From: Nitrosopumilus ureiphilus
GTDB taxonomy: Archaea; Thermoproteota; Nitrososphaeria; Nitrososphaerales; Nitrosopumilaceae
Direction of reading: 5' to 3'
Length of the DNA stretch: 64,000 bases
Assembly (NCBI RefSeq): GCF_013407185.1
Contig: NZ_CP026995.1
Coordinates: 623,578-687,577 of the forward strand
The notes under the pieces are model-generated. The model did not search any database. It was given only the letters and a program-made list of their open reading frames with translations, and had not been told where the DNA came from. The translations under genes and the position numbers were made by a program. Positions 9,035 to 18,490 of the stretch are shown piece by piece; position 1 is the stretch's first letter, and every line of letters starts with the position of its first letter.

Positions 9035-10636
9035 TTGTTGTCAAAGTTTGTCCTACTTGTCATGGTTTTTTCAATATTCCTAGTATCTAGTGCTTTAATT
9101 CCATCTTCATTTGCCCTTGGAAATTATGATTTAATCTCAGAGTGGGGTCAGTTTGGAATTGCAAAACCTGGACATTTCTCATATCCCGAATTTATTGCAG
9201 TTGATGAGCAAGGAAATTCCTATATAAGTGATTTGGGAAATAAACGAATTCAAAAATTTTCCAGTGATGGTCAATACATTACTCACTGGGGACAAAGTGG
9301 AACATTGCCTGGAGAATTTCATTATCCTTCTGGAATTGCAGTGAGTAGTAATTTTGTTTTTGTTGCAGACCACGATTTACATAAAATTCAGAAATTTTAT
9401 CTCAATGGAACATTTGCTGATCAATGGGGAAGTAAAGGAATTCATGATGGAGAATTCAAGTATCCAAACGACATAGCAGTTGATTCTGAGAACTTTGTTT
9501 ATGTTGTAGATACAGGTAATCAAAGAATTCAAAAATTCACTTCTGATGGTGAATTTGTTTTATCTTTTGGTACAAGTGGAATGGGTCCTGGTCAATTCCT
9601 TACAGCAATTGGAATAGATGTTGATGATCAAGGTAATGTGTATGTAACTGATAAAGGAAATCGTAAAATTGAAAAATTTGATTCAGATGGTTCATTGATA
9701 AAGTCATTTCCATTTCGTGGTTTGAATTATGTTTTTTCACCTTCAGGAATTGAAATTGATCCTAACGGAACAATATATGTTATAAATTCTGACAATGGTA
9801 GAATCTTGTATCTTGAGCAAGATATTGGTTTGACACTTAACATCTTTGAAAAAAATGGACCCTATCCTCAAATGTTTAGCTCTCCTACTGATATCGCGTT
9901 AGGAATTAATGGTGAATTACTAGTTGTAGATTCTGCAGGGCACAAAATTTACTCCCTTGAAACTCCATTTTATGTTGAACCTGAAATTTCAGAAGTTACA
10001 GAAATTATTGAAGTTATTACACCTGAGATGACTGAAGTTTTCGCAAGAGATGAAATCAATCCTACCATCATGGCCCCAAGTGATATGATTCTAGATGCAA
10101 CCGGATTGTCCACTTTTGTTAATATTGGTGAGGCGATAGCTGCTGATAGTGAAAGTGGAATCAAAGCCATATTGAATAATGCTCCTGAAGAATTCTCTCT
10201 AGGTGTCAACAAGGTTACCTGGATTGCATTTGATTATGCTGGCAATACTGCAGAAACATATCAAACCATCACAATTAATGCATGTGGCCATGTTTACTCT
10301 GACTATCACATGATAGTAGGCACTGCTGATGATGATTTCATCCAAGGAACTGCTGCAAATGATCTCATCTTTGGATTGGATGGTGCTGATATTATTAGTG
10401 GCAATGACGGAAATGACTGTATTTTTGGCGGAAATGGCGATGATGTCATTTATGGAAATAATGGATATGACACCATTATGGGTAACTCTGGAAATGATGT
10501 TTTAAAGGGTGGTTCGGGATTTGATATAATTTATTCAAATTCTGGCTCTGATGTAATGGATGGTGGAGATGATTCTGATGGATGTTATTCTCCAGTAGAT
10601 TCTACAACTGATCTGCTGATAAATTGTGAATCATAA
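9035..10636 (+). CDS. Secreted NHL-repeat protein with HYR-like and RTX-like C-terminal domains
   Basis: 533 residues from TTG 9035 or 9038. A signal peptide (hydrophobic FVLLVMVFSIFLVSSALIP, cleavage near SFA-LG) is followed by about six NHL blades (for example NKRIQKF, NQRIQKF, NRKIEKF) over residues 30-310. Next comes a HYR-like sandwich (PSDMILDATG to VTWIAFDYAGNTA), then glycine/aspartate-rich hemolysin-type calcium repeats (GLDGADIISGNDGND, GGNGDDVIYGNNGYD). It is an extracellular binding protein, probably calcium-stabilised. The RTX repeat type is widely shared with bacteria. Confidence 0.8.
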   Translation: MLSKFVLLVMVFSIFLVSSALIPSSFALGNYDLISEWGQFGIAKPGHFSYPEFIAVDEQGNSYISDLGNKRIQKFSSDGQYITHWGQSGTLPGEFHYPSGIAVSSNFVFVADHDLHKIQKFYLNGTFADQWGSKGIHDGEFKYPNDIAVDSENFVYVVDTGNQRIQKFTSDGEFVLSFGTSGMGPGQFLTAIGIDVDDQGNVYVTDKGNRKIEKFDSDGSLIKSFPFRGLNYVFSPSGIEIDPNGTIYVINSDNGRILYLEQDIGLTLNIFEKNGPYPQMFSSPTDIALGINGELLVVDSAGHKIYSLETPFYVEPEISEVTEIIEVITPEMTEVFARDEINPTIMAPSDMILDATGLSTFVNIGEAIAADSESGIKAILNNAPEEFSLGVNKVTWIAFDYAGNTAETYQTITINACGHVYSDYHMIVGTADDDFIQGTAANDLIFGLDGADIISGNDGNDCIFGGNGDDVIYGNNGYDTIMGNSGNDVLKGGSGFDIIYSNSGSDVMDGGDDSDGCYSPVDSTTDLLINCES

Positions 10637-10641
10637 GTAAT

Positions 10642-10649
10642 CTATATAG
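10642..10649 (+). promoter_or_regulatory. CTATATAG element upstream of pstS
   Basis: Palindromic CTATATAG lies 73-81 bases before the pstS ATG. A separate TATA-like GTAAATAAA lies about 26 bases before it, so this copy may be an operator or second promoter. The same octamer occurs before three other phosphate-island genes. Confidence 0.35.
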
Positions 10650-10722
10650 TCAATAGTGTGATCTTGTTTTTTCGTAATCTATTATTGCTATTTGTAAATA
10701 AATTTCAAATCATGTTATCTCA

Positions 10723-11976
10723 ATGAGAACAAAAATAACGTCAATATTGTTGATCGCAACACTTGTTGCAATCTTGCCCACATTACACGCAAATGCTTCT
10801 TCAATGCCAGATGCACCTGCTGAAAATTTAGAATTCAATCTAACAGGAGCTGGTGCAACATTTCCATTCCCTCTAATTGATTTGTGGAGAGTTGAATACA
10901 AAAATGTATACGACAATGTAAATCTAAACTATCAATCAATTGGAAGTGGTGGTGGAATTAAACAACACATTGAGAAAACTGTAAACTTTGCAGCATCAGA
11001 TAAACCAATGAGTGAATCTGAAAGAGAATTGGCTAAAGGAACATTACACATCCCTGAATCAATCGGAGGTGTAGTTGTAGTATACAACATTCCTGAAGTA
11101 CCAAATAAAGGACTGAAACTAACTGCAAATACTGTCTCAAAAATTTTCTTAGGAGAAATTACAAAATGGAATGATCCTGCAATCACTGCAGAGAATTCCG
11201 GATTGAATCTTCCTGACAAAGATATAGTTACAGCACATAGATCAGATGGCTCTGGAACCACTTTCATCTTTACAGATTATCTATCAACTGTCAGTCCCAC
11301 ATGGGATGAACAAATAGGTAAAGGAAAATCTGTGCCATGGCCTACAGGTCTAGCCGCTGCAGGAAACGAAGGTGTTGCTGGAATTGTAAAGTCTACTGAA
11401 TATGCAATTGGCTACATTGAGCTAGCATATGCATTCCAAACAGGAATGAGTTATGCATCAATTCAAAATGCTGACAAAACTGCATTTGTCGAGCCTACAT
11501 TAGACAGCATCTCTGCTGCATCTAGTGGGGTGGCTGATACTTTACCTGCAGCAGAAGACAGCTGGGTTGATGTATCCCTTGTTAATGCACCAGGAAGCAA
11601 ATCTTACCCAATTGCTAGTTTCACATACCTTCTAGTGTATGATGATCTAAAACCAGTAACTAAAAACAAAGATCAGGCAAAAGCTATAATCCACATGATT
11701 TATTGGATGATTACTGATGGTCAAGAATTCTCATCAAGTTTACTGTATGTTCCACTAGCTGACAAAGTAATAGAATTGGGAAAACAAGGATTATCCAAAG
11801 TAACCTATGGTGGCGAAAAACTATGGGATTACAAAGCAGCTGCAAGTTCTGGCTCTTTAGAAATTCCAAAATGGATTCGAGATAATGCAAAATGGTGGTC
11901 AGAAGGATTGATATCTGATCAAGACTACATCAACGGACTACAATTCCTCATTAAAGAAGGAATTCTCAAAGTCTAA
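10723..11976 (+). CDS. pstS: Phosphate ABC transporter substrate-binding protein with C-terminal WW unit
   Basis: 417 residues. Signal peptide at residues 1-25 (LLIATLVAILPTLHANA). The PstS fold follows, with phosphate-binding loops visible: GAGATFPFPL, SIGSGGGIKQ, ASDKPMSE and AHRSDGSGTTFIFTDYL. The last 35 residues (IPKWIRDNAKWWSEGL...FLIKEGILKV) are an added unit of the type duplicated at the start of the window, probably surface-related. The pstCAB genes follow after two intervening genes. The T-rich tract from 11979 is a likely terminator. Confidence 0.92.
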   Translation: MRTKITSILLIATLVAILPTLHANASSMPDAPAENLEFNLTGAGATFPFPLIDLWRVEYKNVYDNVNLNYQSIGSGGGIKQHIEKTVNFAASDKPMSESERELAKGTLHIPESIGGVVVVYNIPEVPNKGLKLTANTVSKIFLGEITKWNDPAITAENSGLNLPDKDIVTAHRSDGSGTTFIFTDYLSTVSPTWDEQIGKGKSVPWPTGLAAAGNEGVAGIVKSTEYAIGYIELAYAFQTGMSYASIQNADKTAFVEPTLDSISAASSGVADTLPAAEDSWVDVSLVNAPGSKSYPIASFTYLLVYDDLKPVTKNKDQAKAIIHMIYWMITDGQEFSSSLLYVPLADKVIELGKQGLSKVTYGGEKLWDYKAAASSGSLEIPKWIRDNAKWWSEGLISDQDYINGLQFLIKEGILKV

Positions 11977-12074
11977 ATCCTTTTTTTACTTTCTTTTCTA
12001 ATTTTTTTCCATTAGATTTACTCCCAAAGTTTTACTTTAATTTTTTATAACAAGTTTTTAAATTTAGAATTTAT

Positions 12075-12082
12075 CTATATAG
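12075..12082 (+). promoter_or_regulatory. CTATATAG element upstream of the three-domain secreted gene
   Basis: Palindromic CTATATAG about 85 bases before the ATG at 12167. A separate TATA-like ATTTTATAG at 12134-12142 sits at the leaderless distance. A second block, GTTCT at 12108 followed by TATAAAATGAGGATC, resembles GTTCTCATAAAATATGATC before pstC. Confidence 0.35.
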
Positions 12083-12166
12083 TGTTACGAATACTATCTA
12101 CACATATGTTCTACTCGTATAAAATGAGGATCCATTTTATAGATAGTTTTTTTCTTTTGATTCCCA

Positions 12167-13801
12167 ATGACTTACAAAAACGCAAAGAACATTGCAATTT
12201 TTAGTATTGTTGCATTATTCACTGTGACTTCCTTTGGGCTTTCAAATGCATACGCTGAAGAAAGTGAAGGCTACAAAATGGTTGGCGATGTAATGCCAGT
12301 ATTGACATTTACATTTCGAGATGGAATAGAAACCCATGAATTCCCTGTTTTTAAAATGGGTGAAAACTTTGTTGATGATTCAGGTGTTTCATTTTCAGTA
12401 GAAGGTACTGTTACACAATCACCATTACTACATAAAGCACTGGATGATGCATACATTTATCGATATTCAAATGCAGCATTTGATCATCAATTCAAATACT
12501 TTGATATTTATGCTGATTTTGTAAAAAACGGCGAATCTATAATCTCTCTTGATTACAACAACTGTAGAGTAGATAACTATCAAGTTGAAACACTTGACTC
12601 AAATGATTATGAAAGTTATACCAAAGAAGTTGGATTTGCAATAGTAGATAAAATTGACTTTGTATGCAGTGGAGTAAATTCTAATAATGATTCAACACCT
12701 GTAACTCCGGGAACTCTAATTGATCATGGTGAATCTGGATTTAAATTCATTAATGGTATGAAAACATCTGTTACGTTCTCCTTTAATGAAGGACAAGAAA
12801 AAATTGAATTTCCCGTATTTGATCTAGTATCGGGATATGCTGAATCTGGACGAAATGTTTCAGCCGAATTTTCTGTAGAGGGAGTTTTAGATTACTATCC
12901 ATTATTGCAGAGCAAAATCGATAATGCAAGAAAAGTATCAGGTTATTCAGGATCTTCTAATGATGATTTTGATGCATTAGTTGAATTTACTAATGGCGAA
13001 AAAACATTGAGGGGATTTGATTTCTCAAGTTGTCGTGTATCTGATGCAAAAATAACTACTCTGACAGACAAAGAAGAGGGATTTACCGGAAAGAGCGGAT
13101 TTGTAACCGCTTATCAATTAGGATTTGAATGTTCAGGAATTGACGCATTAAACATGTATTATGATGAACTTCATGGTGATGGCCCTTCTTGGAAAACAAC
13201 TCAAATTACACATGAATATGTAGAGCCACTTCAGAACACTGCCAAAGGCTTGAGTGCTTTTACTACATTCACTTTTGAAAATGGTATTGAAACTGTAGAG
13301 TTCTCCATGTTCAAACAAAGTGAAGTGCTTACAGCAACAGAAAACACTAATACTGCAAGTGGTAAAAATACTGCTGGAACTCAACAATTTACAAGAAAAA
13401 CGACATATCCAACTGTAGAGTTGAGAGGAATTGTTGGTGATTATCCATTACTATACAACCATGTTGATGACAATCTATCCATTCAGGGTGTGATTGGAAA
13501 TAACAATCGCAATCTTGTTGACATTGATGTCAAGATAGTATCTGGTAATGAAGTAATTCGTGGCTTTAACTATTCAAACTGTAGATCAACTGATTATGTT
13601 GTTTCTACTAATCCAAACACCGAAGAGAGTTATGTCAAAGGCACATTTGCACTAGAAAACATTTTTGACTTTGAATGCCAAGGATACCATCCAAACAATC
13701 CCATCTATGATGCAATGTTTAATGTCGAAAAAGCAAAAACTACCAGCAGCGGTGATTTAAGACAGACTGATGACTGGGCTCCAGGATTCTACGTAGAGTA
13801 G
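12167..13801 (+). CDS. Secreted protein with three tandem homologous domains, in the phosphate island
   Basis: 544 residues. The N-terminal signal peptide (AIFSIVALFTVTSFGLSNAYA) is followed by three units of about 150-170 residues. Each opens with a TFTF-(R/N/E)-(D/E)G-x-E-x-x-EFP-x-F block (residues about 42-60, 200-220, 365-385), continues with a PLL-x-x-x-(V/I)D block and ends with paired cysteines (NCRV/SCRV/NCRS and FxCSG/FECSG/FECQG). The conserved pair in each unit suggests one disulfide per domain. I do not recognise the family. Position between pstS and pstCAB suggests a phosphate-responsive surface protein. Confidence 0.75.
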   Translation: MTYKNAKNIAIFSIVALFTVTSFGLSNAYAEESEGYKMVGDVMPVLTFTFRDGIETHEFPVFKMGENFVDDSGVSFSVEGTVTQSPLLHKALDDAYIYRYSNAAFDHQFKYFDIYADFVKNGESIISLDYNNCRVDNYQVETLDSNDYESYTKEVGFAIVDKIDFVCSGVNSNNDSTPVTPGTLIDHGESGFKFINGMKTSVTFSFNEGQEKIEFPVFDLVSGYAESGRNVSAEFSVEGVLDYYPLLQSKIDNARKVSGYSGSSNDDFDALVEFTNGEKTLRGFDFSSCRVSDAKITTLTDKEEGFTGKSGFVTAYQLGFECSGIDALNMYYDELHGDGPSWKTTQITHEYVEPLQNTAKGLSAFTTFTFENGIETVEFSMFKQSEVLTATENTNTASGKNTAGTQQFTRKTTYPTVELRGIVGDYPLLYNHVDDNLSIQGVIGNNNRNLVDIDVKIVSGNEVIRGFNYSNCRSTDYVVSTNPNTEESYVKGTFALENIFDFECQGYHPNNPIYDAMFNVEKAKTTSSGDLRQTDDWAPGFYVE

Positions 13802-13841
13802 ACTTTTTTTCTTTTTATTTTTAAATTAAAATTTTATCTAT

Positions 13842-14885
13842 TTATTCTTCTGAAATGATACTTTGAATGTTTTCATCTATTACAACTTCGGCAATATCGC
13901 TTGAATATTCTGCTATTCTTCTCAAATCCTCCAAGACAAATCTTATAATTGTGGCATTTTTTTCAGTCTCTTTGATTTTACTCATAATCTGCTTTTCCTC
14001 ATCAATTACTTTGTTGACTTTTTCTGCAACATTTTCTCCCTTTTCAAAATCATGCTCTTGAACTGCTGTAATTGATTTTTCAAACACTTCAAGTGATTTC
14101 TCTGAGAGTTTTTTTATTTTTGCAAAAGTTTTTGAATCTATTTTATCTTCGATGAATTTTGTTCTTTTTGCAATTAGTGCTGCATGGTCTGCAATTCTCT
14201 CAATTCTACTAACAATAGCCCTATGTCCTAGACAATCAGATGGTTTTCTCAATCCCATGTCTTGTAAAATATTCTCATTTCCAACTGCTAGAACCAAATT
14301 GCGTCTCATATAGAGGCTAAATCTGTCCACTTCATCATCCATACTTACAACCTCATCTGCATGAATTGTGTCTGCATCTTCTAGTGATTCTATTGCTTCT
14401 ATAACCATATTGTTTGCCATTAAATACATTCTCTTCAATGCTGTATCAAACGACAATTCAGGGAGTCTTGTAAGAATTTGAATTGTAATAGTTTCTGAGC
14501 TTGACTCTACAATTTCAGTACCAATCATTGTAGAGCGAACTAATTCTCTAATACTTCTAGAATGCTCTGAAGGAATTCTCATTCCTTTTGTTCTAATTTT
14601 AATTGTCTTGTAACCTGAAAGATAAGCTGCAATTATTTTTCGTTTGATTGATTCACCAGAGTCTTTCTGACTGGAAAAAACAACTGCAGTACTTTTTTCT
14701 GTTTTATTTTCGCCTTCTTTTGGAATTAGTGTTAATGAATGGTTAGAATTTTTTACAATGGTGACATTTTCCCCAACTTTGATCTTTAACTCTTCTATCC
14801 AATTCTTCGGAAGGGAAATAATGTACGTGGAACCCCCGCTAAGCTGCATCCGCCTTGTCTGCTTTGAGCTTTCTAATGTTTCCAA
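13842..14885 (-). CDS. phoU: AbrB-PhoU fusion, phosphate uptake regulator
   Basis: 347 residues. Residues about 11-57 form a SpoVT/AbrB swapped-hairpin DNA-binding domain (RRMQLSGGSTYIISLPKNWI). The rest consists of PhoU-like helical bundles with the metal-binding ExxxD pattern, e.g. MDDEVDRFSLYMRRN and SRIERIADHAALIA. PhoU proteins sense or relay Pst transporter state; the AbrB part lets this one bind DNA directly, replacing the bacterial PhoR/PhoB pair (inference). It diverges from pstC across 117 bases. Confidence 0.85.
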   Translation of the reverse strand: METLESSKQTRRMQLSGGSTYIISLPKNWIEELKIKVGENVTIVKNSNHSLTLIPKEGENKTEKSTAVVFSSQKDSGESIKRKIIAAYLSGYKTIKIRTKGMRIPSEHSRSIRELVRSTMIGTEIVESSSETITIQILTRLPELSFDTALKRMYLMANNMVIEAIESLEDADTIHADEVVSMDDEVDRFSLYMRRNLVLAVGNENILQDMGLRKPSDCLGHRAIVSRIERIADHAALIAKRTKFIEDKIDSKTFAKIKKLSEKSLEVFEKSITAVQEHDFEKGENVAEKVNKVIDEEKQIMSKIKETEKNATIIRFVLEDLRRIAEYSSDIAEVVIDENIQSIISEE

Positions 14886-14931
14886 TTATGATCTATTTGG
14901 TTAGTTACTTATTTACAATTTAGTTGAGGAT

Positions 14932-14939
14932 CTATATAG
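14932..14939 (+). promoter_or_regulatory. CTATATAG element between AbrB-PhoU and pstC
   Basis: Palindromic octamer in the divergent gap, 47 bases from the AbrB-PhoU start and 64 from pstC. It is followed by GTTCTCATAAAATATGATC at 14949-14967, which resembles a block before the secreted gene at 12167. Possible site for the AbrB-PhoU regulator. Confidence 0.35.
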
Positions 14940-15002
14940 AACTATGACGTTCTCATAAAATATGATCAAATCTTAGATAACTCCATTTTCACGCCTGAAT
15001 GT

Positions 15003-15980
15003 GTGGCAAAGATAAATCTCACACCTGAAAAGCAAGGCAGGCGCCAAATTTCTGATAGAATCTTCAAAATCGGCGCAACTGTTGCAGGTGTTTATGTTTT
15101 AGTAATGATTACTTTGTTAGTCTTTCAATTAATTTCTGAATCCTACCCAATCTGGGAAGAAGATGGATTGTCATTTATCACTGGTACTGATTGGAACGCA
15201 GTTGAAGGCAGGGAATCTTTTGGCGCATTACCCTATATCTTGGGTACTCTAGTTACTGCATCCCTTGCAATGCTGATTGGAGTTCCACTAAGTCTTGGAA
15301 TTGCAATGTTTATCTCAGATGCTCCTACAAAAATAGGTGGTCCATTAGGATTTCTAGTTGAACTTTTAGCTGCAGTTCCAAGTGTGATTTATGGTCTCTG
15401 GGGTCTCTTTGTTTTTAGACTTTACTTTAAGGATTGGGTTGAAGAGCCACTTCATGATTTATTTGGTGATTCAATATTTTTATTTTCCGGAACTCCATTT
15501 GGTCTTGACGTTATTACTGCTAGTGTGATTTTAGCTATAATGATCATCCCGACAGTTTCAGCAGTATCTCGTGAAGTAATGAAGGCAGTTCCTCAACAAC
15601 AAAAAGAGGCTGCATACATGCTGGGTGCAACAAAATGGGAGATGTTCAAACTAGCTGTTTTTCCATATTCTAAAACTGGATTAATCGGTGCTTCAATTCT
15701 TGGACTTGGTAGAGCCGTTGGCGAAACAATGGCAGTGACAATGTTGATTGGTAATGCAACAGGAATTGCTGCAATCCCATCATCATTATTCAAACCAAGT
15801 CAAACAATGTCTAGCATTATTGCAAATGAATTTGTTGAAGCCTCGCCTGCATCACTACATCTTCCTGCATTAATTGGAGTTGCTTTGGTTCTACTACTAA
15901 TTGCAATTGCAATCAATATTGTGGCTCATCTTCTAGTAACTAGAATGATGAAAGTAAAAGAGGGTGCAATTAACAATTGA
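15003..15980 (+). CDS. pstC: Phosphate ABC transporter permease
   Basis: 325 residues from GTG 15003. Six membrane helices, a periplasmic-type loop between helices 1 and 2, and the EAA-type coupling loop QQQKEAAYMLGATKWEMFK that contacts PstB. GLGRAVGETMAVTMLIGN is characteristic of PstC. It overlaps pstA by 4 bases (TTGA), starting a tightly packed pstC-pstA-pstB-phoU operon. Confidence 0.93.
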   Translation: MAKINLTPEKQGRRQISDRIFKIGATVAGVYVLVMITLLVFQLISESYPIWEEDGLSFITGTDWNAVEGRESFGALPYILGTLVTASLAMLIGVPLSLGIAMFISDAPTKIGGPLGFLVELLAAVPSVIYGLWGLFVFRLYFKDWVEEPLHDLFGDSIFLFSGTPFGLDVITASVILAIMIIPTVSAVSREVMKAVPQQQKEAAYMLGATKWEMFKLAVFPYSKTGLIGASILGLGRAVGETMAVTMLIGNATGIAAIPSSLFKPSQTMSSIIANEFVEASPASLHLPALIGVALVLLLIAIAINIVAHLLVTRMMKVKEGAINN

Positions 15981-16906
15981 CTACTAATGAGAGACGACAA
16001 GAGTATAGGACATTATTCAAACAAAATGTGGGGAAGAGACTTGTTGTTGATAAAATAGTTCGAATCATAGTATTTGCATGTGTAATAATTGCAATTATCC
16101 CCCTTGGAAGTATTCTAGTCGAAGTCTTCAAAAATGGTATTATGGCAATCAGTTTTGAATTTTTAACTGCGACTCCTGGCTCTATTGGTTCAGGCGAAGG
16201 TGGTATTGGCCCTGCAATTCAAGGGACTCTGATAATAATTGGATTATCTAGTTTGATTGGAGTTCCGATTGGTGTAATGTCAGGAATTTATCTCTCTGAA
16301 TATGGAGACAATAAGCTTGCAAGAACTATTAGATTCTTCAATGATGTTTTCATGGAATTCCCATCTATTGTTCTTGGAATCTTTGCATTTTTAGTAATTG
16401 TTTTGCTTCTGGGTCATTTTTCAGTGTGGGCAGGCGCCTTTGCACTATCTTTAATCATGTTCCCAATTGTTGCAAGAACAACTGAGGAATCTCTAAAAAT
16501 GGTTCCAGTGACTTATCGTGAGGCAGGAACTGCTTTAGGTTTGAAAAAATGGGTAATTACTTTTAGAATTGTAATTTCTGCAGCTAAAAGTGGAATGATA
16601 ACAGGAATTTTACTATCTGTTTCAAGAATTGGCGGTGAAACAGCTCCATTAATAATGACTATTCTTGGAAGCAGTCAATTCTTCAGCAGCATGGATGTTC
16701 CAATGGATGCACTTCCTCTTAGAATCTGGAGATTATCTTTGCTACCTTATGATAGTGCACAATTACAAGGGTGGGGATCAGCACTAGTTTTGATAATAAT
16801 TATTCTGGGAATCAATCTTGCAGTTAGATACCACTTTGCAAATAGAAAGAGAAAGCAGGGAATATTCGGACGATTAATTAAGAAAGGAATACATGCTAAA
16901 AATTGA
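15977..16906 (+). CDS. pstA: Phosphate ABC transporter permease
   Basis: 309 residues from TTG 15977. Six membrane helices; coupling loop [20 protein letters not shown] and the PstA-typical [21 protein letters not shown] periplasmic-type segment near [14 protein letters not shown] matches the family. It overlaps pstC and pstB by 4 bases each, so it is translationally coupled and gives equimolar channel subunits. Confidence 0.93.
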   Translation: MTTNERRQEYRTLFKQNVGKRLVVDKIVRIIVFACVIIAIIPLGSILVEVFKNGIMAISFEFLTATPGSIGSGEGGIGPAIQGTLIIIGLSSLIGVPIGVMSGIYLSEYGDNKLARTIRFFNDVFMEFPSIVLGIFAFLVIVLLLGHFSVWAGAFALSLIMFPIVARTTEESLKMVPVTYREAGTALGLKKWVITFRIVISAAKSGMITGILLSVSRIGGETAPLIMTILGSSQFFSSMDVPMDALPLRIWRLSLLPYDSAQLQGWGSALVLIIIILGINLAVRYHFANRKRKQGIFGRLIKKGIHAKN

Positions 16907-17730
16907 CGGCATTGAGTGTTAAAACCGCAAATACTGAAGAGCAGGTAACTCCCTCTTTTACTGTCGATTCTGAAAAATACAAAATGATTGCAGAAAATGT
17001 AACAATAAGTTATGATGGAATTGCAGCAGTAAAAAATATCACGATGAAGTTCAAAGAAAAATCAGTTACTGCTTTAATTGGTCCATCTGGTTGTGGTAAA
17101 ACTACCTTTCTACGTTGTCTTAACCGAATGCATGATATGACAAAAAATGCCAAAGTTGAAGGAAAAGTAATGATTGACAACATTGATCTTTATGATAAAG
17201 CAATAGATCCTATTTACCACAGAAGAAAAGTCGGGATGGTCTTTCAAAAACCAAATCCGTTTCCAACTATGTCAATTTATGACAATGTTACAGCGGGTTT
17301 GAAACTAAACGGCATACGAGATAAAAAAATTCTAAATGAAATTGTAGAAGATTCCCTAAAAATGGCATATCTTTGGGATGAAGTAAAAAATGATCTAAAT
17401 AAATCTGCAATTGAATTATCTGGAGGTCAACAACAACGTCTCTGCATTGCAAGAGCCCTTGCAATACAGCCTGAAGTTTTATTGATGGACGAACCTGCAT
17501 CTGCCCTTGATCCTATAGCGACTCAAAAAATTGAAGAAACTATTACAGAATTAAAAAAAGAGTACACCATAATCATTGTAACTCATAATATGCAACAAGC
17601 AGTTCGAGTTTCAGATTATACTGGATTCATGTATTTGGGTGATTTGATTGAATTTAGAGAAACGAAAAAACTCTTTACAGATCCAAAAGATGAATTAACT
17701 GCAAAATACGTTCAAGGACAATTCGGATAA
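16903..17730 (+). CDS. pstB: Phosphate ABC transporter ATP-binding protein
   Basis: 275 residues from TTG 16903. Walker [19 protein letters not shown]-loop [17 protein letters not shown], signature [17 protein letters not shown], Walker [15 protein letters not shown]-loop [15 protein letters not shown]. All are diagnostic of PstB. The next gene, phoU, starts on the base after its stop, matching the bacterial pst-phoU order. Confidence 0.95.
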   Translation: MTALSVKTANTEEQVTPSFTVDSEKYKMIAENVTISYDGIAAVKNITMKFKEKSVTALIGPSGCGKTTFLRCLNRMHDMTKNAKVEGKVMIDNIDLYDKAIDPIYHRRKVGMVFQKPNPFPTMSIYDNVTAGLKLNGIRDKKILNEIVEDSLKMAYLWDEVKNDLNKSAIELSGGQQQRLCIARALAIQPEVLLMDEPASALDPIATQKIEETITELKKEYTIIIVTHNMQQAVRVSDYTGFMYLGDLIEFRETKKLFTDPKDELTAKYVQGQFG

Positions 17731-18390
17731 ATGACTCGATTAATTGATCCTTCCTTGCAAAAACTTTCTTTCATTATGGCTGAAATGGGCGATATGGTAA
17801 TTGAATCCGTATCTTTAGCAATTGATTCTTACCTTGATGGTACAAACACTATGGATAAAGTTCTGTCACTGTCTGATTCTATTCGCTCAAAATACTATGA
17901 AGTTGAAGATTTGACATTTGATATGCTTTTAAAATATCAACCTGTTGCAGATGATTTTCGACTTATTCGTTCATCTACTGAAATTTCTTATGCATTTTCT
18001 AGATTTGGTAGATATGCATATGATATAACACAAGTGAGAGACTTGTTTGGTGATGTATCTGAATGTACCAACGCCTCTCTTGTTGAATCTACAAAAAAAG
18101 TCAAGCACATGATCAAAGAAGCTGTAATGTCATTTGCTGAACTTGATGTACGCAAAGCAATCAAAATTCGAGAGGATGAAAAAGTCATTGATAGAATATA
18201 TAAAGAAAGACTGCCAAAACTAATTGAATCAAATAATACAAAGTGTGCTTTAGCTGAAGCTTTACTTTTAAGATATTTGGAACGAATTGGGGATCATGCT
18301 GTATTCATGAGTGATGCAATTAATTACATTGTAACTGGAAAACACAGACCAAGTGAAGAGCGAATAGCATCTCATACAAAAAACCAGTAA
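17731..18390 (+). CDS. phoU: PhoU-family phosphate transport regulator
   Basis: 219 residues, the normal length of a stand-alone PhoU. Two three-helix bundles; conserved metal-site segments are YEVEDLTFDMLLKYQP and RYLERIGDHAVFMSDAINY. It directly follows pstB without spacer, so it is part of the pst operon. It probably damps Pst uptake when phosphate is plentiful. It lacks the AbrB domain of the divergent homologue, so it may work by protein contact only. Confidence 0.88.
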   Translation: MTRLIDPSLQKLSFIMAEMGDMVIESVSLAIDSYLDGTNTMDKVLSLSDSIRSKYYEVEDLTFDMLLKYQPVADDFRLIRSSTEISYAFSRFGRYAYDITQVRDLFGDVSECTNASLVESTKKVKHMIKEAVMSFAELDVRKAIKIREDEKVIDRIYKERLPKLIESNNTKCALAEALLLRYLERIGDHAVFMSDAINYIVTGKHRPSEERIASHTKNQ

Positions 18391-18447
18391 TAATTAATTG
18401 AATTTTTATTGAATAATTGCGATCAAAACATTTCACTGATGATTTTT

Positions 18448-18455
18448 CTATATAG
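18448..18455 (+). promoter_or_regulatory. CTATATAG box upstream of the DUF47-Pit pair
   Basis: Palindromic octamer preceded by a T-run. If it is the TATA box, transcription would start near 18478, after the first ATG at 18461, which favours the in-frame ATG at 18491. Confidence 0.4.
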
Positions 18456-18490
18456 GTGTCATGTTCTTTCTATATCAGTTTATTACTTCC

